Shown: in pieces, positions 27,636-36,848 of the stretch
Layout of the letters: the number at the start of each line of letters is the position of its first letter
Position numbering within the stretch: position 1 is the stretch's first letter
Assembly: GCF_023914155.1 (NCBI RefSeq)
Contig: NZ_JAMWYS010000009.1
Location: 124,001-188,000 of the forward strand
Direction: 5' to 3'
Origin: Solitalea agri
GTDB lineage: Bacteria; Bacteroidota; Bacteroidia; Sphingobacteriales; Sphingobacteriaceae
DNA length: 64,000 bases
Translations under genes and position numbers: made by a program
Notes under the pieces: generated by a model
The model's input: the letters and a program-made list of their open reading frames with translations, nothing else
The model's database searches: none
Told to the model about the DNA's origin: nothing

Positions 27636-30062
27636 TTATTCAGTTCTTAAACTTTTCACCGGATTTGCCAAAGCTGCCTTTACTGATTGGAAACTGAGGG
27701 TTACCAAGGCGATTACCAATGCGGTAAGACCGGCTAAAACAAACACCCACCAGCCAATTTCAATACGGTAAACAAAATCTTGCAGCCATTTATTCATGGC
27801 ATACCATGCAATTGGAAATGCTATTAGGGACGCAACAAATACCAACTTCAAGAAATCTTTAGAAAGCATGGTGATAATATTGGCTGCGGAAGCTCCCAAT
27901 ACCTTTCGGATACCAATTTCTTTAGTGCGTTGCTCGGCCGAATAAGCTACCAATCCGAATAATCCTAAACAAGCAATGACAATGGCCAGCATAGCAAAAA
28001 CGATCGCTATTTTACCTACCCGTTGTTCGGTCCGGTACATATCGTCAAATGAATCATCGAGAAAACGGTAGCTAAAAGGCATGCCCGGTGCCAATGATTT
28101 CCATTTGGTTTCAACCTGCTGAATTAGCGCTTGCATGTCTTTGGTTTTAACTTTGAAAGCTGCATAGCCATCAGTTTTTGAAAGTATCAGGGCTAATGGA
28201 CCAATATTCTGACGCAAGGATTCGAAATGAAAGTTTTTAACGACCCCAATAATTGTATACGGAATCATAACCCCTGTTTGCGTATCCTGAAGCGTATAAA
28301 CTTTCTGACCAATAGGATCTTTATAGCCCAGTATTTGTGCAGTGCTTTCGTTAATAATAATAGCACTTGAATCGGCGCCAAAATCCTTTGAGAAATTCCT
28401 TCCTGCACTCAGTTGCATACCCAGTGTTTTTAAGTATTCATAATCAACACCCCAAACTTGAGAACTGTAGGAATTTTGAACATTCATTACCGTTTCTTTT
28501 GAAAACGTATTGTCGTTGCGCCACGAAGAAGACACTGGCAAAAAACCACTAACTGTTCCGCTTAACACTCCAGGCATGTTGCCAACCTCATTTTTAAATG
28601 CATCCACATTCTTTTGAAGTGCACCTGCCCGGTCAATAATTAAAACCTGCTCTTTATCAAAGCCTAATTTTTTGGTTTGTATATAATTAAGCTGGCGGTA
28701 AACGATGATAGTCCCGATGATTAGAACAATAGAAGTAACAAATTGAAATACCACCAATCCTCCTCTCAACCAGCTATTTTTCATACCGTTTGACAACTTG
28801 CCTTTCAAAACAACAATCGGCTGAAATTTGGAAAGGAAAAAAGCAGGGTAACTACCGGAGATAGCCCCAACAACAAATGGCAGAATGATTAGAAACAGCA
28901 GCATTTTGCCTCCTAACAAATTCTTAATGGAAAGCGATTTTGCAGCCAGCTCATTAAAAGACGGTAACACCAGCCAAACCATAACCACAGCTATAACCGT
29001 TGAAATGATCACTGTTAAAGTCGACTCTGTTAAAAACTGACCGATCAGGCTTCTCCGTTCAGTACCAAGTACTTTGCGTATACCAACCTCTTTAGCCCTC
29101 CTACTTGAACGTGCCGTTGAAAGGTTCATGAAATTGATACATGCCAGCAACAAAATGAAAAGCGCTACTGCCGAAAAAATATAAACATATTGAATGCTGC
29201 CGTTTGGGGCCAGCTCAACACCCCTGTCTGATTTAAGGTGGATATCAGTTAGCGGTATTAAGTTATATTCCAGTTTATTGCCGGCTTTATAAAAATCATC
29301 CATGCTGTTTATTTGCATAAACTGTTTGGCCTGCGGAAAAATATATTTCTGAATTACCTGGGCAAAGTTTTTTTCAAAAGCTTTATAGTTAGTTCCTTTC
29401 TTTAATAAAAGGTAAGTATGAAAGTTATGACTAAGAAAAGTTCCAAAGTTGTAATCCACATTTTGCATCGAGAAGATGAAATCAAAATTAAAATGTGAAT
29501 TATGAGGAATGTCTTTTATTACCGCAGTAACTTTATAAGGAGTTTTGTTAGCTTCAATAACTTTACCCAAAGCCGCTGTAGTGCCGAAATATTTTCGGGC
29601 TGTCGATGCGGTAATTACCACCGAATTAGGCTCTGTAAGCGCTTTTTTCGCATTACCCTCAATAACCGGCAAGGTAAATACGTCAAACAAGGTAGAATCG
29701 GCATGCGCTACATTCTGCTCTTCAATAAATTCATTTCCCTTTTTAATAAGTTTAGCTCCGTTTGAGTTGTAAATGCGAACAAATTCTTCTACCTGCGGAT
29801 AATCTTTTTTGAGCGTTTCACCCATCGGATCAGAAGTAACAGCCAGCTTCATTTCATTGCTACCCAATTTCAGGTCAGAATTTATACGAAAGATCCGGTC
29901 GGCATTTACATTATACTTATCATAACTTAACTCATCAAAAACGTACAATGAAATCAGGATAAAACAAGCCAAACCTGTAGCTAATCCAATAATATTGATC
30001 AGCGAGAACGTTTTGTTCTTTATCAGGTTTCTCCAGGCAATTTTTATATAGTTTGTTAACAT
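27636..30062 (-). CDS. MacB/FtsX-type ABC transporter permease (paralogue E, 808 aa)
   Basis: It starts MLTNYIKIAWRNLIKNKTFS. It has the family layout with LLLACINFMNLSTARSSRRA / VGIRKVLGT in the first half and IGIRKVLGASAANIITMLS in the second, ending NPVKSLRTE. Its N-terminal helix and spacing resemble paralogue A more than D or F. A repeat hairpin lies directly behind the stop. Upstream, 106 bp including two tandem GTCATGCTGAGCGAAGTCGA-type repeats separate it from paralogue F. Confidence 0.92.
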   Translation of the reverse strand: MLTNYIKIAWRNLIKNKTFSLINIIGLATGLACFILISLYVFDELSYDKYNVNADRIFRINSDLKLGSNEMKLAVTSDPMGETLKKDYPQVEEFVRIYNSNGAKLIKKGNEFIEEQNVAHADSTLFDVFTLPVIEGNAKKALTEPNSVVITASTARKYFGTTAALGKVIEANKTPYKVTAVIKDIPHNSHFNFDFIFSMQNVDYNFGTFLSHNFHTYLLLKKGTNYKAFEKNFAQVIQKYIFPQAKQFMQINSMDDFYKAGNKLEYNLIPLTDIHLKSDRGVELAPNGSIQYVYIFSAVALFILLLACINFMNLSTARSSRRAKEVGIRKVLGTERRSLIGQFLTESTLTVIISTVIAVVMVWLVLPSFNELAAKSLSIKNLLGGKMLLFLIILPFVVGAISGSYPAFFLSKFQPIVVLKGKLSNGMKNSWLRGGLVVFQFVTSIVLIIGTIIVYRQLNYIQTKKLGFDKEQVLIIDRAGALQKNVDAFKNEVGNMPGVLSGTVSGFLPVSSSWRNDNTFSKETVMNVQNSYSSQVWGVDYEYLKTLGMQLSAGRNFSKDFGADSSAIIINESTAQILGYKDPIGQKVYTLQDTQTGVMIPYTIIGVVKNFHFESLRQNIGPLALILSKTDGYAAFKVKTKDMQALIQQVETKWKSLAPGMPFSYRFLDDSFDDMYRTEQRVGKIAIVFAMLAIVIACLGLFGLVAYSAEQRTKEIGIRKVLGASAANIITMLSKDFLKLVFVASLIAFPIAWYAMNKWLQDFVYRIEIGWWVFVLAGLTALVIALVTLSFQSVKAALANPVKSLRTE

Positions 30063-30117
30063 AGTTGTAGTTTTTAAGGTTATGTGTATGTTGATCTAGC
30101 CTTCGGCTACCCTCACT

Positions 30118-30168
30118 GTCATGCTGAGCGAAGTCGAAGCGATTGTCATGCTAAGCGAAATCGAAGCG
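30118..30168. repeat. GTCATGCTGAGCGAAGTCGA direct repeats (copy 4 of the family)
   Basis: Two 27-bp near-identical tandem copies (30118-30144 and 30145-30168) abut the stop of the minus-strand permease at 30169. A degenerate inverted partner, CCTTCGGCTACCCTCA, lies at 30100-30115. Confidence 0.75.
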
Positions 30169-32526
30169 TTATTCAGTTCGTAAACTCTTTACCGGATTAG
30201 CCATTGCAGCCTTTATGGCCTGGTAGCTCACCGTTGAAAAGGCAATGAATAAAGAAACTATTCCGGATGCTATGAAAATCCACCATTGCATATTTATATG
30301 GTAGCTGAATGTTTGCAACCACTTACTCATCGCCCAATAAGCAATGGGTGAAGCAATAAGGATGGCTATAACGATCAGCTTTAAAAAATCTTTAGATAAT
30401 AGCGCGGTGATATTAATAACAGAAGCACCTAATACTTTGCGTACTCCAATTTCTTTCGTGCGGTTCTCGGCCATATAGGTTGCCAAACCGAACAGCCCCA
30501 TACAGGAAATGATAATGGTAAGCATCGCAAAAATGGTGATCAGCTTAGAAGTACGTTGAGCATCATTGAATTTCTGAGCATATTCCTGATCTATAAACTG
30601 ATATTCGAATGGGAACTGGAAATTATGTTTCTTGAATATCTGTTCTGCAGCTTTAATGTTTTGAGCCGTTGAATTAGCAGGGTTCAGTTTAATATGAATT
30701 ACATTAAACCATCCTTTAGCGCCCTCAATAACCATTGGTTCTGTATTTTCAAAGGGCGACTGCAGCACAAAATCTTTTATCACACCCACTACATGCCAAT
30801 CAATTCCATTGTCTTTTACAATTTGTCCGACAGGATCTTTGAAACCCATTATCCTTGCTGCCGATTCACTTAATATACAAGCAGTTGAATCCGTTGGAAA
30901 TTCTTTCAGATTAATATCACGTCCCTGAATAATCTTTAAGCCAATGGTTTTGGTAAGATCATCGTCCACACAAAAACGGTTAAAGATTATTTTCTGCTTT
31001 GGATCTTTTCCTTTCCACTCAAAACCCCATGAATTACTAAATCCTTGTGTAATTGGCGCGCTGGTTTTACAAACCGAAATAGCCGTTCCTGAACTCAGCA
31101 ATTCTTCTTTGATAACAGGATAGTTTTTCTCCAAATCCTCAGTTAAAAAGTGATAGATCAGGTTATCTTTTGAATAACCGGTTTCCCTCTCTTGAGAATA
31201 TTGAATTTGCCGTCTGATAAAAAGAGTAGAAATGATTAGTATAATGGCAATGGTAAACTGAGTTATCACCAACACTTTGCGTGGATTGAAAGAAGTATGC
31301 ACTGCCTTTAAGGTTCCTTTTAAAACCCGCACCGGTTGAAATGCAGAAAGGTAAAAGGCAGGATAGCTTCCGGCAAGCATGCCTGTAAAAAGTATAAAAG
31401 AGAAGAAGAACAACCAGAAATATGGATTTCCATACTGAACTGATAACTGTTTCTCGGTAACACTATTAAACACCGGCAAAAACAGTTGAACAATGGCAAT
31501 GGCCAATACCCCGGCAATGAGTGCCAACAAAATAGACTCACCTAAAAACTGGCGAACCAATGCAGTTCTTTCAGCACCAATAACCTTACGAATACCTACT
31601 TCCTTAGCACGTTTCTCGCTTCTTGCAGTACTCAAATTCATGAAGTTGATACATGCAATTACCAAAATAAATGCAGCCAGTATTCCAAATATTTTAACCA
31701 GATCAATTCGTCCTCCCTCCAGTTTACCATCGAACTTAGAATATAATCTCAATTTGCTTAAAGGATGAATAAAGAGTTCGTTTTGCTCCTCTCCTTTTGA
31801 ATGACGAATGGTGAAATCTCTAACTTTAGCGTTAAAAGTGGCAGCATTAACACCTTTCTTTAATTCAATATAAGTATCGGTTGAATTGTTGCCCCAATAA
31901 TCATCATCCCAGCCAATTTTTGTTAAATAGGCCCATGGCAATAAGTACTCAAATTGAAAGTGTGAATTTGAAGGAGGATTTTTAACCAAGCCGGTAACGA
32001 TGAAATTATCTTTGTTTTCGATCTTAATGGTTTTGCCTATTGGATTATCATCATTGAATAAACTTTTTGCAAGCTTTTCAGTGATCACAATTGAATAGAC
32101 ATTGTTTAATGCTGTTTTAGCATCTCCTTTTAACACAGGAAACGAAAACATGGATAAAAATCCCGGATCAACAAAACCACCCTTAACACGAACTTTATTG
32201 TCCCCAACGATCAATAAAAATGGGCTTCTGATTTCAACCCGCGATACTTCTTGTATATCAGGATATTCCTGCTTTAAGGTTTTTCCTAATACTTTAGGTG
32301 TAGTACCCCATGATTGCAGCTTACCATCAAACACAGTACGGTTCCACATCTCATAAATGCGATCCTTGTTTTCATGAAATTGATCGTAACTGAATTCATG
32401 TTGAATCCACATCAAGATTAGCATTGCGCCGGCCATACCTATTGCCAGGCCCGAAATATTGATAATCGAGAAGCCTTTGTTTCTCAATAAATTTCTGAAT
32501 GCTATTTTAAAGTAGTTGCGTAACAT
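30169..32526 (-). CDS. MacB/FtsX-type ABC transporter permease (paralogue F, 785 aa)
   Basis: The start is set at the ATG at 32526 (MLRNYFKIAFRNLLRNKG), which aligns with the other five paralogues; an ATG six codons upstream is unlikely. It has the two-unit layout with LVIACINFMNLSTARSEKRA / VGIRKVIGAE and IGVRKVLGASVINITALLS, ending NPVKSLRTE. It is the first permease after the upstream ATPase (79 bp away) and so probably the founder partner of that ATPase and of the HlyD-type adaptor. Confidence 0.92.
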   Translation of the reverse strand: MLRNYFKIAFRNLLRNKGFSIINISGLAIGMAGAMLILMWIQHEFSYDQFHENKDRIYEMWNRTVFDGKLQSWGTTPKVLGKTLKQEYPDIQEVSRVEIRSPFLLIVGDNKVRVKGGFVDPGFLSMFSFPVLKGDAKTALNNVYSIVITEKLAKSLFNDDNPIGKTIKIENKDNFIVTGLVKNPPSNSHFQFEYLLPWAYLTKIGWDDDYWGNNSTDTYIELKKGVNAATFNAKVRDFTIRHSKGEEQNELFIHPLSKLRLYSKFDGKLEGGRIDLVKIFGILAAFILVIACINFMNLSTARSEKRAKEVGIRKVIGAERTALVRQFLGESILLALIAGVLAIAIVQLFLPVFNSVTEKQLSVQYGNPYFWLFFFSFILFTGMLAGSYPAFYLSAFQPVRVLKGTLKAVHTSFNPRKVLVITQFTIAIILIISTLFIRRQIQYSQERETGYSKDNLIYHFLTEDLEKNYPVIKEELLSSGTAISVCKTSAPITQGFSNSWGFEWKGKDPKQKIIFNRFCVDDDLTKTIGLKIIQGRDINLKEFPTDSTACILSESAARIMGFKDPVGQIVKDNGIDWHVVGVIKDFVLQSPFENTEPMVIEGAKGWFNVIHIKLNPANSTAQNIKAAEQIFKKHNFQFPFEYQFIDQEYAQKFNDAQRTSKLITIFAMLTIIISCMGLFGLATYMAENRTKEIGVRKVLGASVINITALLSKDFLKLIVIAILIASPIAYWAMSKWLQTFSYHINMQWWIFIASGIVSLFIAFSTVSYQAIKAAMANPVKSLRTE

Positions 32527-32605
32527 GAGGTTGATTTTTAGCAATGGGCCCTGCCCGGCAGGGCCCTTAATTGAAACTTTATTTAAATGAAGATCTTAGA
32601 TCGAA

Positions 32606-33283
32606 TTAAATCATCACATTCTCCAGCACCACCTGTCCATCGAGCATGCGCACAATGCGATGGCTGTAGCGGGCATCATGCTCAGAGTGAGTAACCATGA
32701 TCACTGTTGTTCCGGCATCGTTTAACTCGGTAAGCATTTGCATTACCTCATTACCGTTACTTGAGTCAAGATTACCGGTAGGCTCATCGGCAAGAATTAG
32801 TTTAGGACGATTGACCACAGCACGCGCAACAGCCACACGCTGCTGTTGTCCACCCGACAATTGCTGAGGGAAGTGATTCTTGCGGTGCATGATCTGCATT
32901 TTCTCCAAAACTTCCTCAACACGTTTCTTGCGTTCATCAGCACCTACTTTTAGATAAAGCAAAGGCAACTCAACATTTTCATATACCGTTAACTCATCTA
33001 TCAAGTTGAAGCTTTGGAACACAAAACCAATATGTTGTTTGCGCAAGCTCGCACGCTTACGTTCGTTGTAATGCGCTACTTCTTGTCCGGCAAAAACAAA
33101 ACTTCCGCCATCAGGGTCATCAAGTAAACCCAGAATATTTAGCAAGGTAGATTTACCACAGCCCGAAGGGCCCATGATGGCAACAAACTCACCTTCTTTA
33201 ACATCAAATGACACACTGTTTAATGCAACGGTTTCTACATCTTCAGTTCTGTAGATTTTTTCCAGATTGGATATCTTTATCAT
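32606..33283 (-). CDS. ABC transporter ATP-binding protein (MacB/LolD type)
   Basis: A 225-residue ATPase with Walker [10 protein letters not shown], signature [15 protein letters not shown], Walker [15 protein letters not shown] and the switch His in MVTHSEHDA. It is the canonical partner of MacB/FtsX permeases. It is separated from the HlyD-type adaptor by a four-helix-bundle gene on the other strand, and its start is 12 bp from a run of 14-bp tandem repeats, so its promoter region has been invaded by repeats. Confidence 0.94.
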   Translation of the reverse strand: MIKISNLEKIYRTEDVETVALNSVSFDVKEGEFVAIMGPSGCGKSTLLNILGLLDDPDGGSFVFAGQEVAHYNERKRASLRKQHIGFVFQSFNLIDELTVYENVELPLLYLKVGADERKKRVEEVLEKMQIMHRKNHFPQQLSGGQQQRVAVARAVVNRPKLILADEPTGNLDSSNGNEVMQMLTELNDAGTTVIMVTHSEHDARYSHRIVRMLDGQVVLENVMI

Positions 33284-33294
33284 ATGCTTAGTTA

Positions 33295-33374
33295 TTAGCT
33301 TTTAGTTGTTAGCTTTTAGTTGTTAGCTTTTAGTTGTTAGCTTTTAGTTGTTAGCTTTTAGTTGTTAGCTTTTA
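33295..33374. repeat. tandem 14-bp repeat TTAGCTTTTAGTTG, 5.7 copies
   Basis: Five perfect head-to-tail units run from 33295 to 33364 and a partial one to 33374. It lies between the ATPase start (minus) and the four-helix-bundle gene (plus), in the region where the ATPase promoter should be. Perfect tandem identity makes copy-number slippage likely. Confidence 0.92.
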
Positions 33375-33413
33375 TAATTAATTTATCTACTTAAAACTTA
33401 TTCATTTTCTACT

Positions 33414-33767
33414 ATGAGAAATTTTAAACAGTTATTAGTATGGCAAAAAAGCCATAAACTTGTTCTTTTGATTTATAAGGCCTCTTCAAAATTTCCAAAA
33501 GAAGAATCCTTTGGTATAACCAGTCAATTAAGACGTGCTGTTGTCTCCATTCCCTGCAATATTGCCGAAGGATGTGGAAGAGAAACAGCTCCTGATCTTG
33601 CTCGATTTCTTAGCATTGCCATGGGCTCAGCCTCTGAAACAGAGTATTTAATTTTACTCTCCCGCGATCTTGAATATTTAACCGATACCGAATTCATGCT
33701 ATTAAATGATGAATTAATTGAATCCAAAAAAATGTTAAACACACTGATCAGAAAAATTAAGTCCTGA
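33414..33767 (+). CDS. four helix bundle protein (23S rRNA IVS / S23 family)
   Basis: A 117-residue protein starting MRNFKQLLVWQKSHKLVLLIY with the QLRRAVVSIPCNIAEGCGR motif, the signature of the family first seen as ORFs in 23S rRNA intervening sequences and later as stand-alone genes near repeats. It folds as a four-helix bundle that forms pentamers; the role is unknown. It is oriented against the surrounding efflux operon and lies between two TTAG-rich repeat tracts (33295-33374 and 33784-33850), which suggests later insertion. Confidence 0.88.
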   Translation: MRNFKQLLVWQKSHKLVLLIYKASSKFPKEESFGITSQLRRAVVSIPCNIAEGCGRETAPDLARFLSIAMGSASETEYLILLSRDLEYLTDTEFMLLNDELIESKKMLNTLIRKIKS

Positions 33768-33783
33768 TATTTAGCGATTAATT

Positions 33784-33850
33784 ATTAGGTGTTAGGTATT
33801 AGATTTACCTAATGGCTAACACCTAACGACTAATCACTAATAGCTAATGA
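33784..33850. repeat. TTAG-rich inverted repeat tract
   Basis: TTAGGTGTTAG (33785-33795) pairs with CTAACACCTAA (33816-33826), followed by several CTAATNNCTAA units. It is the opposite orientation of the tract on the other side of the four-helix-bundle gene and overlaps the 3' end of the adaptor gene. Confidence 0.65.
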
Positions 33851-35097
33851 CCAATATTCAGTTCCTGAATCTCTCCGTAGTTCTCATAACTTGAAGTCAC
33901 TACTTTATCACCTGGCTGTAAGCCGCCAAGCACTTCGTAATAATCAGGGTTTTGACGACCAAGCTGTATATCAACTTTGTAAGCAGTTTTACCATCAGCA
34001 CTCACTTTAAATATCCAGTTACCGCCGGTTTGCTGATAAAAACCGCCTTTAGGCAATAACAATGCTTGAGTTTCATCGCCCAATGCTAAACGGATTTGTA
34101 ATGTTTGGCCTCTTCGTACTCCTTTAGGAACGCTTCCAACAAATTCCATATCTACTTGAAAACGTCCATTACTCACCTGAGAATAAACCTTTTTTACTTT
34201 CAGTTTATAGGTTTCGTTATTGAAAACAAACTCTCCATCCAAACCGGTAAATACTCTCGAAATGTAATGTTCATCGATATCGGCACGTACTTTAAATCCG
34301 CTCAATACATCGATTTGTCCTAAACGTTCGCCTTTATTTTTTGACTGACCTATCTCTGCATCAAGCGAGGTAAGCTGACCATCAACAGGAGCTTTTACGG
34401 TAAGATCTTCTGCTTTTTTTCGCATTAGCATCAAAGCATTTTGCATACGCATTAACGATTGCTTTTGCTGAATAAACTGCTGGCTATTAGCGAGTGTATC
34501 TTTCTTTAATGTTTCCAGCGTTAATTTTTTCCTGCGTAATTGGTAGTTGTACTCGTTCTCAACCGATTTAAACTCCTGAAAAGAAACCACTTTTTCATCA
34601 TAAAGGGTTTTATTCATTTTGTATTTACGTTCTGCCTCGGCTAAGGCATTATCTACATCGGCCAATTGATTTAACTGTCTGATACTGTTTTGATCAGCAA
34701 GGTTACGAGTGTTTTGCATATTGGTGATCAGGTCGTAAACAGCTGTTTCGCGGTTAGCCAGATCCAGCTCTAAATCAGTATTGGCTAATTTTAAAATTGG
34801 CTGTCCGGCTTTCACCACCGCTCCGTCTTCAACAAACTTTTGTTCAACACGTCCGCCTTCTACCGCATCCATATAAATAGTAGTAATCGGTTGTACTACG
34901 CCATTTATTGGAATAAATTCCTGAAACGGGCCCTTCTTCACTTCACCCACAATAATCTGTTCGTCCTTTACATTTAAACGTGTCTTACCGCTTATAGAAA
35001 AATAGCTGAAACCAATTAGTGCTATTATTGCCACCGCGCCAACAATTGTGAAAATTCGTTTTGCCGGCCATTTTTTCTTTTCAATGATTCTGTCCAA
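33844..35097 (-). CDS. HlyD-family efflux adaptor protein
   Basis: A 417-residue protein with one N-terminal membrane helix (about 17-34), a lipoyl half (EGGRVEQKFVEDGAVVKAGQ), a long coiled-coil hairpin (about 105-225), the second lipoyl half (VKAPVDGQLTSLDAEIG) and beta domains ending YGEIQELNIGH. It is a second adaptor for the same cluster, distinct from the MacA-like one at 13438. It begins the minus-strand series and is divergent from the sigma54 regulator; the 350-bp gap between them must hold both promoters. Confidence 0.9.
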   Translation of the reverse strand: MDRIIEKKKWPAKRIFTIVGAVAIIALIGFSYFSISGKTRLNVKDEQIIVGEVKKGPFQEFIPINGVVQPITTIYMDAVEGGRVEQKFVEDGAVVKAGQPILKLANTDLELDLANRETAVYDLITNMQNTRNLADQNSIRQLNQLADVDNALAEAERKYKMNKTLYDEKVVSFQEFKSVENEYNYQLRRKKLTLETLKKDTLANSQQFIQQKQSLMRMQNALMLMRKKAEDLTVKAPVDGQLTSLDAEIGQSKNKGERLGQIDVLSGFKVRADIDEHYISRVFTGLDGEFVFNNETYKLKVKKVYSQVSNGRFQVDMEFVGSVPKGVRRGQTLQIRLALGDETQALLLPKGGFYQQTGGNWIFKVSADGKTAYKVDIQLGRQNPDYYEVLGGLQPGDKVVTSSYENYGEIQELNIGH

Positions 35098-35447
35098 AGC
35101 CTTATGTATTAGTATTCGTTAGTGGTTAATTACTGATGTTTTTCGTTCATCTCAGCTCTTTCACGCTGCTGTTCAGTTGGCATTGCTATCTTCAAAAGCG
35201 TGCCATTGAAAAAAACGGCTTTAACTCAGTCATTTAGCAGAAAATCGAATTTTCAACCATTTTAAATGTGTTCGGTTTCGATACAAAAACTGTCCGCATA
35301 CGAACAGGTAAATGATACAGTCTAACGTTAAACACTGAAACTAAGCTATATTTAAAACTGCATGAAAGTTGTTGCTGTAGAAATAGCTTTATGCAGAGAA
35401 AGTCATTTGTAGTACTTTTATCACCACTAAAACCTTTTGCTTAAAAA
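35098..35447. promoter_or_regulatory. intergenic control region between efflux adaptor and sigma54 regulator
   Basis: A 350-bp divergent gap without a gene. On the minus strand TGGCACG at 35205-35199 matches the sigma54 -24 element, but the correctly spaced -12 position reads TGAA instead of TTGC, so the match is incomplete. The site is about 100 bp upstream of the adaptor gene, in the right direction for control by the adjacent activator. Confidence 0.3.
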
Positions 35448-36848
35448 ATGAAATTGAAAAACGCCAAAATTCTTATTGTCGATGATGACCCGGATGTGTT
35501 GTTAGCCATGAAAATGCTGCTGCAACCCGAAGTGCATCAATTAACAACCGAGAAAAACCCTGAAAACCTCAACGCTTTAATTTCCCGCAATAAGTTCGAC
35601 CTGATCATTTTGGACATGAACTTTAAAAGCGCGTTGAATACTGGTAATGAAGGGTTCTTTTGGCTAAGCAAAATTCGTGAGCAGGACAAAGATGTTTTAG
35701 TGATCATGATTACTGCTTATGGCGATATCGATTTAGCGATAAGATCATTAAAAGAAGGTGCTCGTGATTTTGTAGTAAAGCCTTGGCGTAATGAAAAATT
35801 AATAGAGGTTATTTCAGAAGCCCTTGACAAACAAGCTTCAAATGGTAAATCGCTTAATGTTTCAAAAAGCGACTCAGCTTCACAACCAAACAAAAATGGA
35901 TCAGCCAAAACCAATACCTCTAATTTGATTGAACTCATTGGTGAATCCGAAGCGATGCAGGATGTCTTTTATAAAATCGACAAAATCGGCCCTACGGATG
36001 CCAACGTATTGATTTTAGGAGAAAATGGGACCGGAAAAGACCTCGTAGCAAGAGCCTTGCACGAACGTTCGCTTCGAAATGATAAACCTTATGTTGCTGT
36101 TGACCTGGGCGCACTTACCGAAACTTTATTTGAAAGTGAACTATTTGGCCATCGAAAAGGTGCTTTTACTGATGCTCGTGAAGATAGAACCGGAAGGATT
36201 GAAGCAGCCTCCGGAGGAACATTATTTCTGGATGAAATCGGAAACATCTCTTTGTATCAACAGGCCAAATTACTATCAGTTTTGCAAAACCGACATATTG
36301 TACGTTTGGGAACCAATCAAATGATCCCGGTTGATATTCGGTTGATTTGTGCCACTAACGTTCCTATTTATGAACTGGCATCAGAAGCACGTTTCCGTAA
36401 GGATTTAATTTATCGGATCAATACCGTTGAAATTACCTTACCCCCATTGCGCAAAAGAGGAAATGATATTGAACTGTTAGCCCAACATTTTCTTAAGATC
36501 TATTCCACCAAATACAACAAATCGGGGCTTGATTTTGAACCATCTGCCTTGCTCAAATTAAAGCAATACAATTGGCCTGGCAACGTTCGTGAGCTTCAGC
36601 ATACAATTGAACGTGCTGTAATTATGGCCGGAACAGCATTTATAAAAGCTAACGAACTTTCCTTCTCTCCAATTGAGCATCCGGAAATGACCAATGATGA
36701 ACCTAAAACATTTCAGTTGCATGACATTGAGAAGGATACCATTTTAAAAGCTATAGAAAAGCATCAGGGAAACATAAGTAAAGCGGCAAAAGAACTTGGT
36801 ATAACACGCACTGCATTATACAGAAGACTCAACAAATATGACATCTAA
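35448..36848 (+). CDS. sigma54-dependent response regulator (NtrC/AtoC family)
   Basis: A 466-residue protein with a receiver domain 1-125 (Asp56 phosphorylation site, Lys111), an AAA+ domain with Walker A GENGTGKD (191-198) and a C-terminal Fis-type helix-turn-helix (about 440-466, KAAKELGITRTALYRRLNKY). The sigma54-contacting loop reads GAFTDA (238-243) instead of GAFTGA, a variant I know from Bacteroidota relatives. It overlaps the kinase gene by 11 bp, so they are a two-component pair. Position beside the efflux operon suggests it activates that operon. Confidence 0.93.
   Translation: MKLKNAKILIVDDDPDVLLAMKMLLQPEVHQLTTEKNPENLNALISRNKFDLIILDMNFKSALNTGNEGFFWLSKIREQDKDVLVIMITAYGDIDLAIRSLKEGARDFVVKPWRNEKLIEVISEALDKQASNGKSLNVSKSDSASQPNKNGSAKTNTSNLIELIGESEAMQDVFYKIDKIGPTDANVLILGENGTGKDLVARALHERSLRNDKPYVAVDLGALTETLFESELFGHRKGAFTDAREDRTGRIEAASGGTLFLDEIGNISLYQQAKLLSVLQNRHIVRLGTNQMIPVDIRLICATNVPIYELASEARFRKDLIYRINTVEITLPPLRKRGNDIELLAQHFLKIYSTKYNKSGLDFEPSALLKLKQYNWPGNVRELQHTIERAVIMAGTAFIKANELSFSPIEHPEMTNDEPKTFQLHDIEKDTILKAIEKHQGNISKAAKELGITRTALYRRLNKYDI

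Noticed and set aside
33295-33374. 14-bp tandem repeats considered as CRISPR or coding repeats
   Set aside because: No spacers, unit length not a multiple of three and no frame runs through them.
35191-35205. Definite sigma54 promoter
   Set aside because: The -24 half is perfect but at the required spacing the -12 GC is missing, so it is kept only as a weak candidate.
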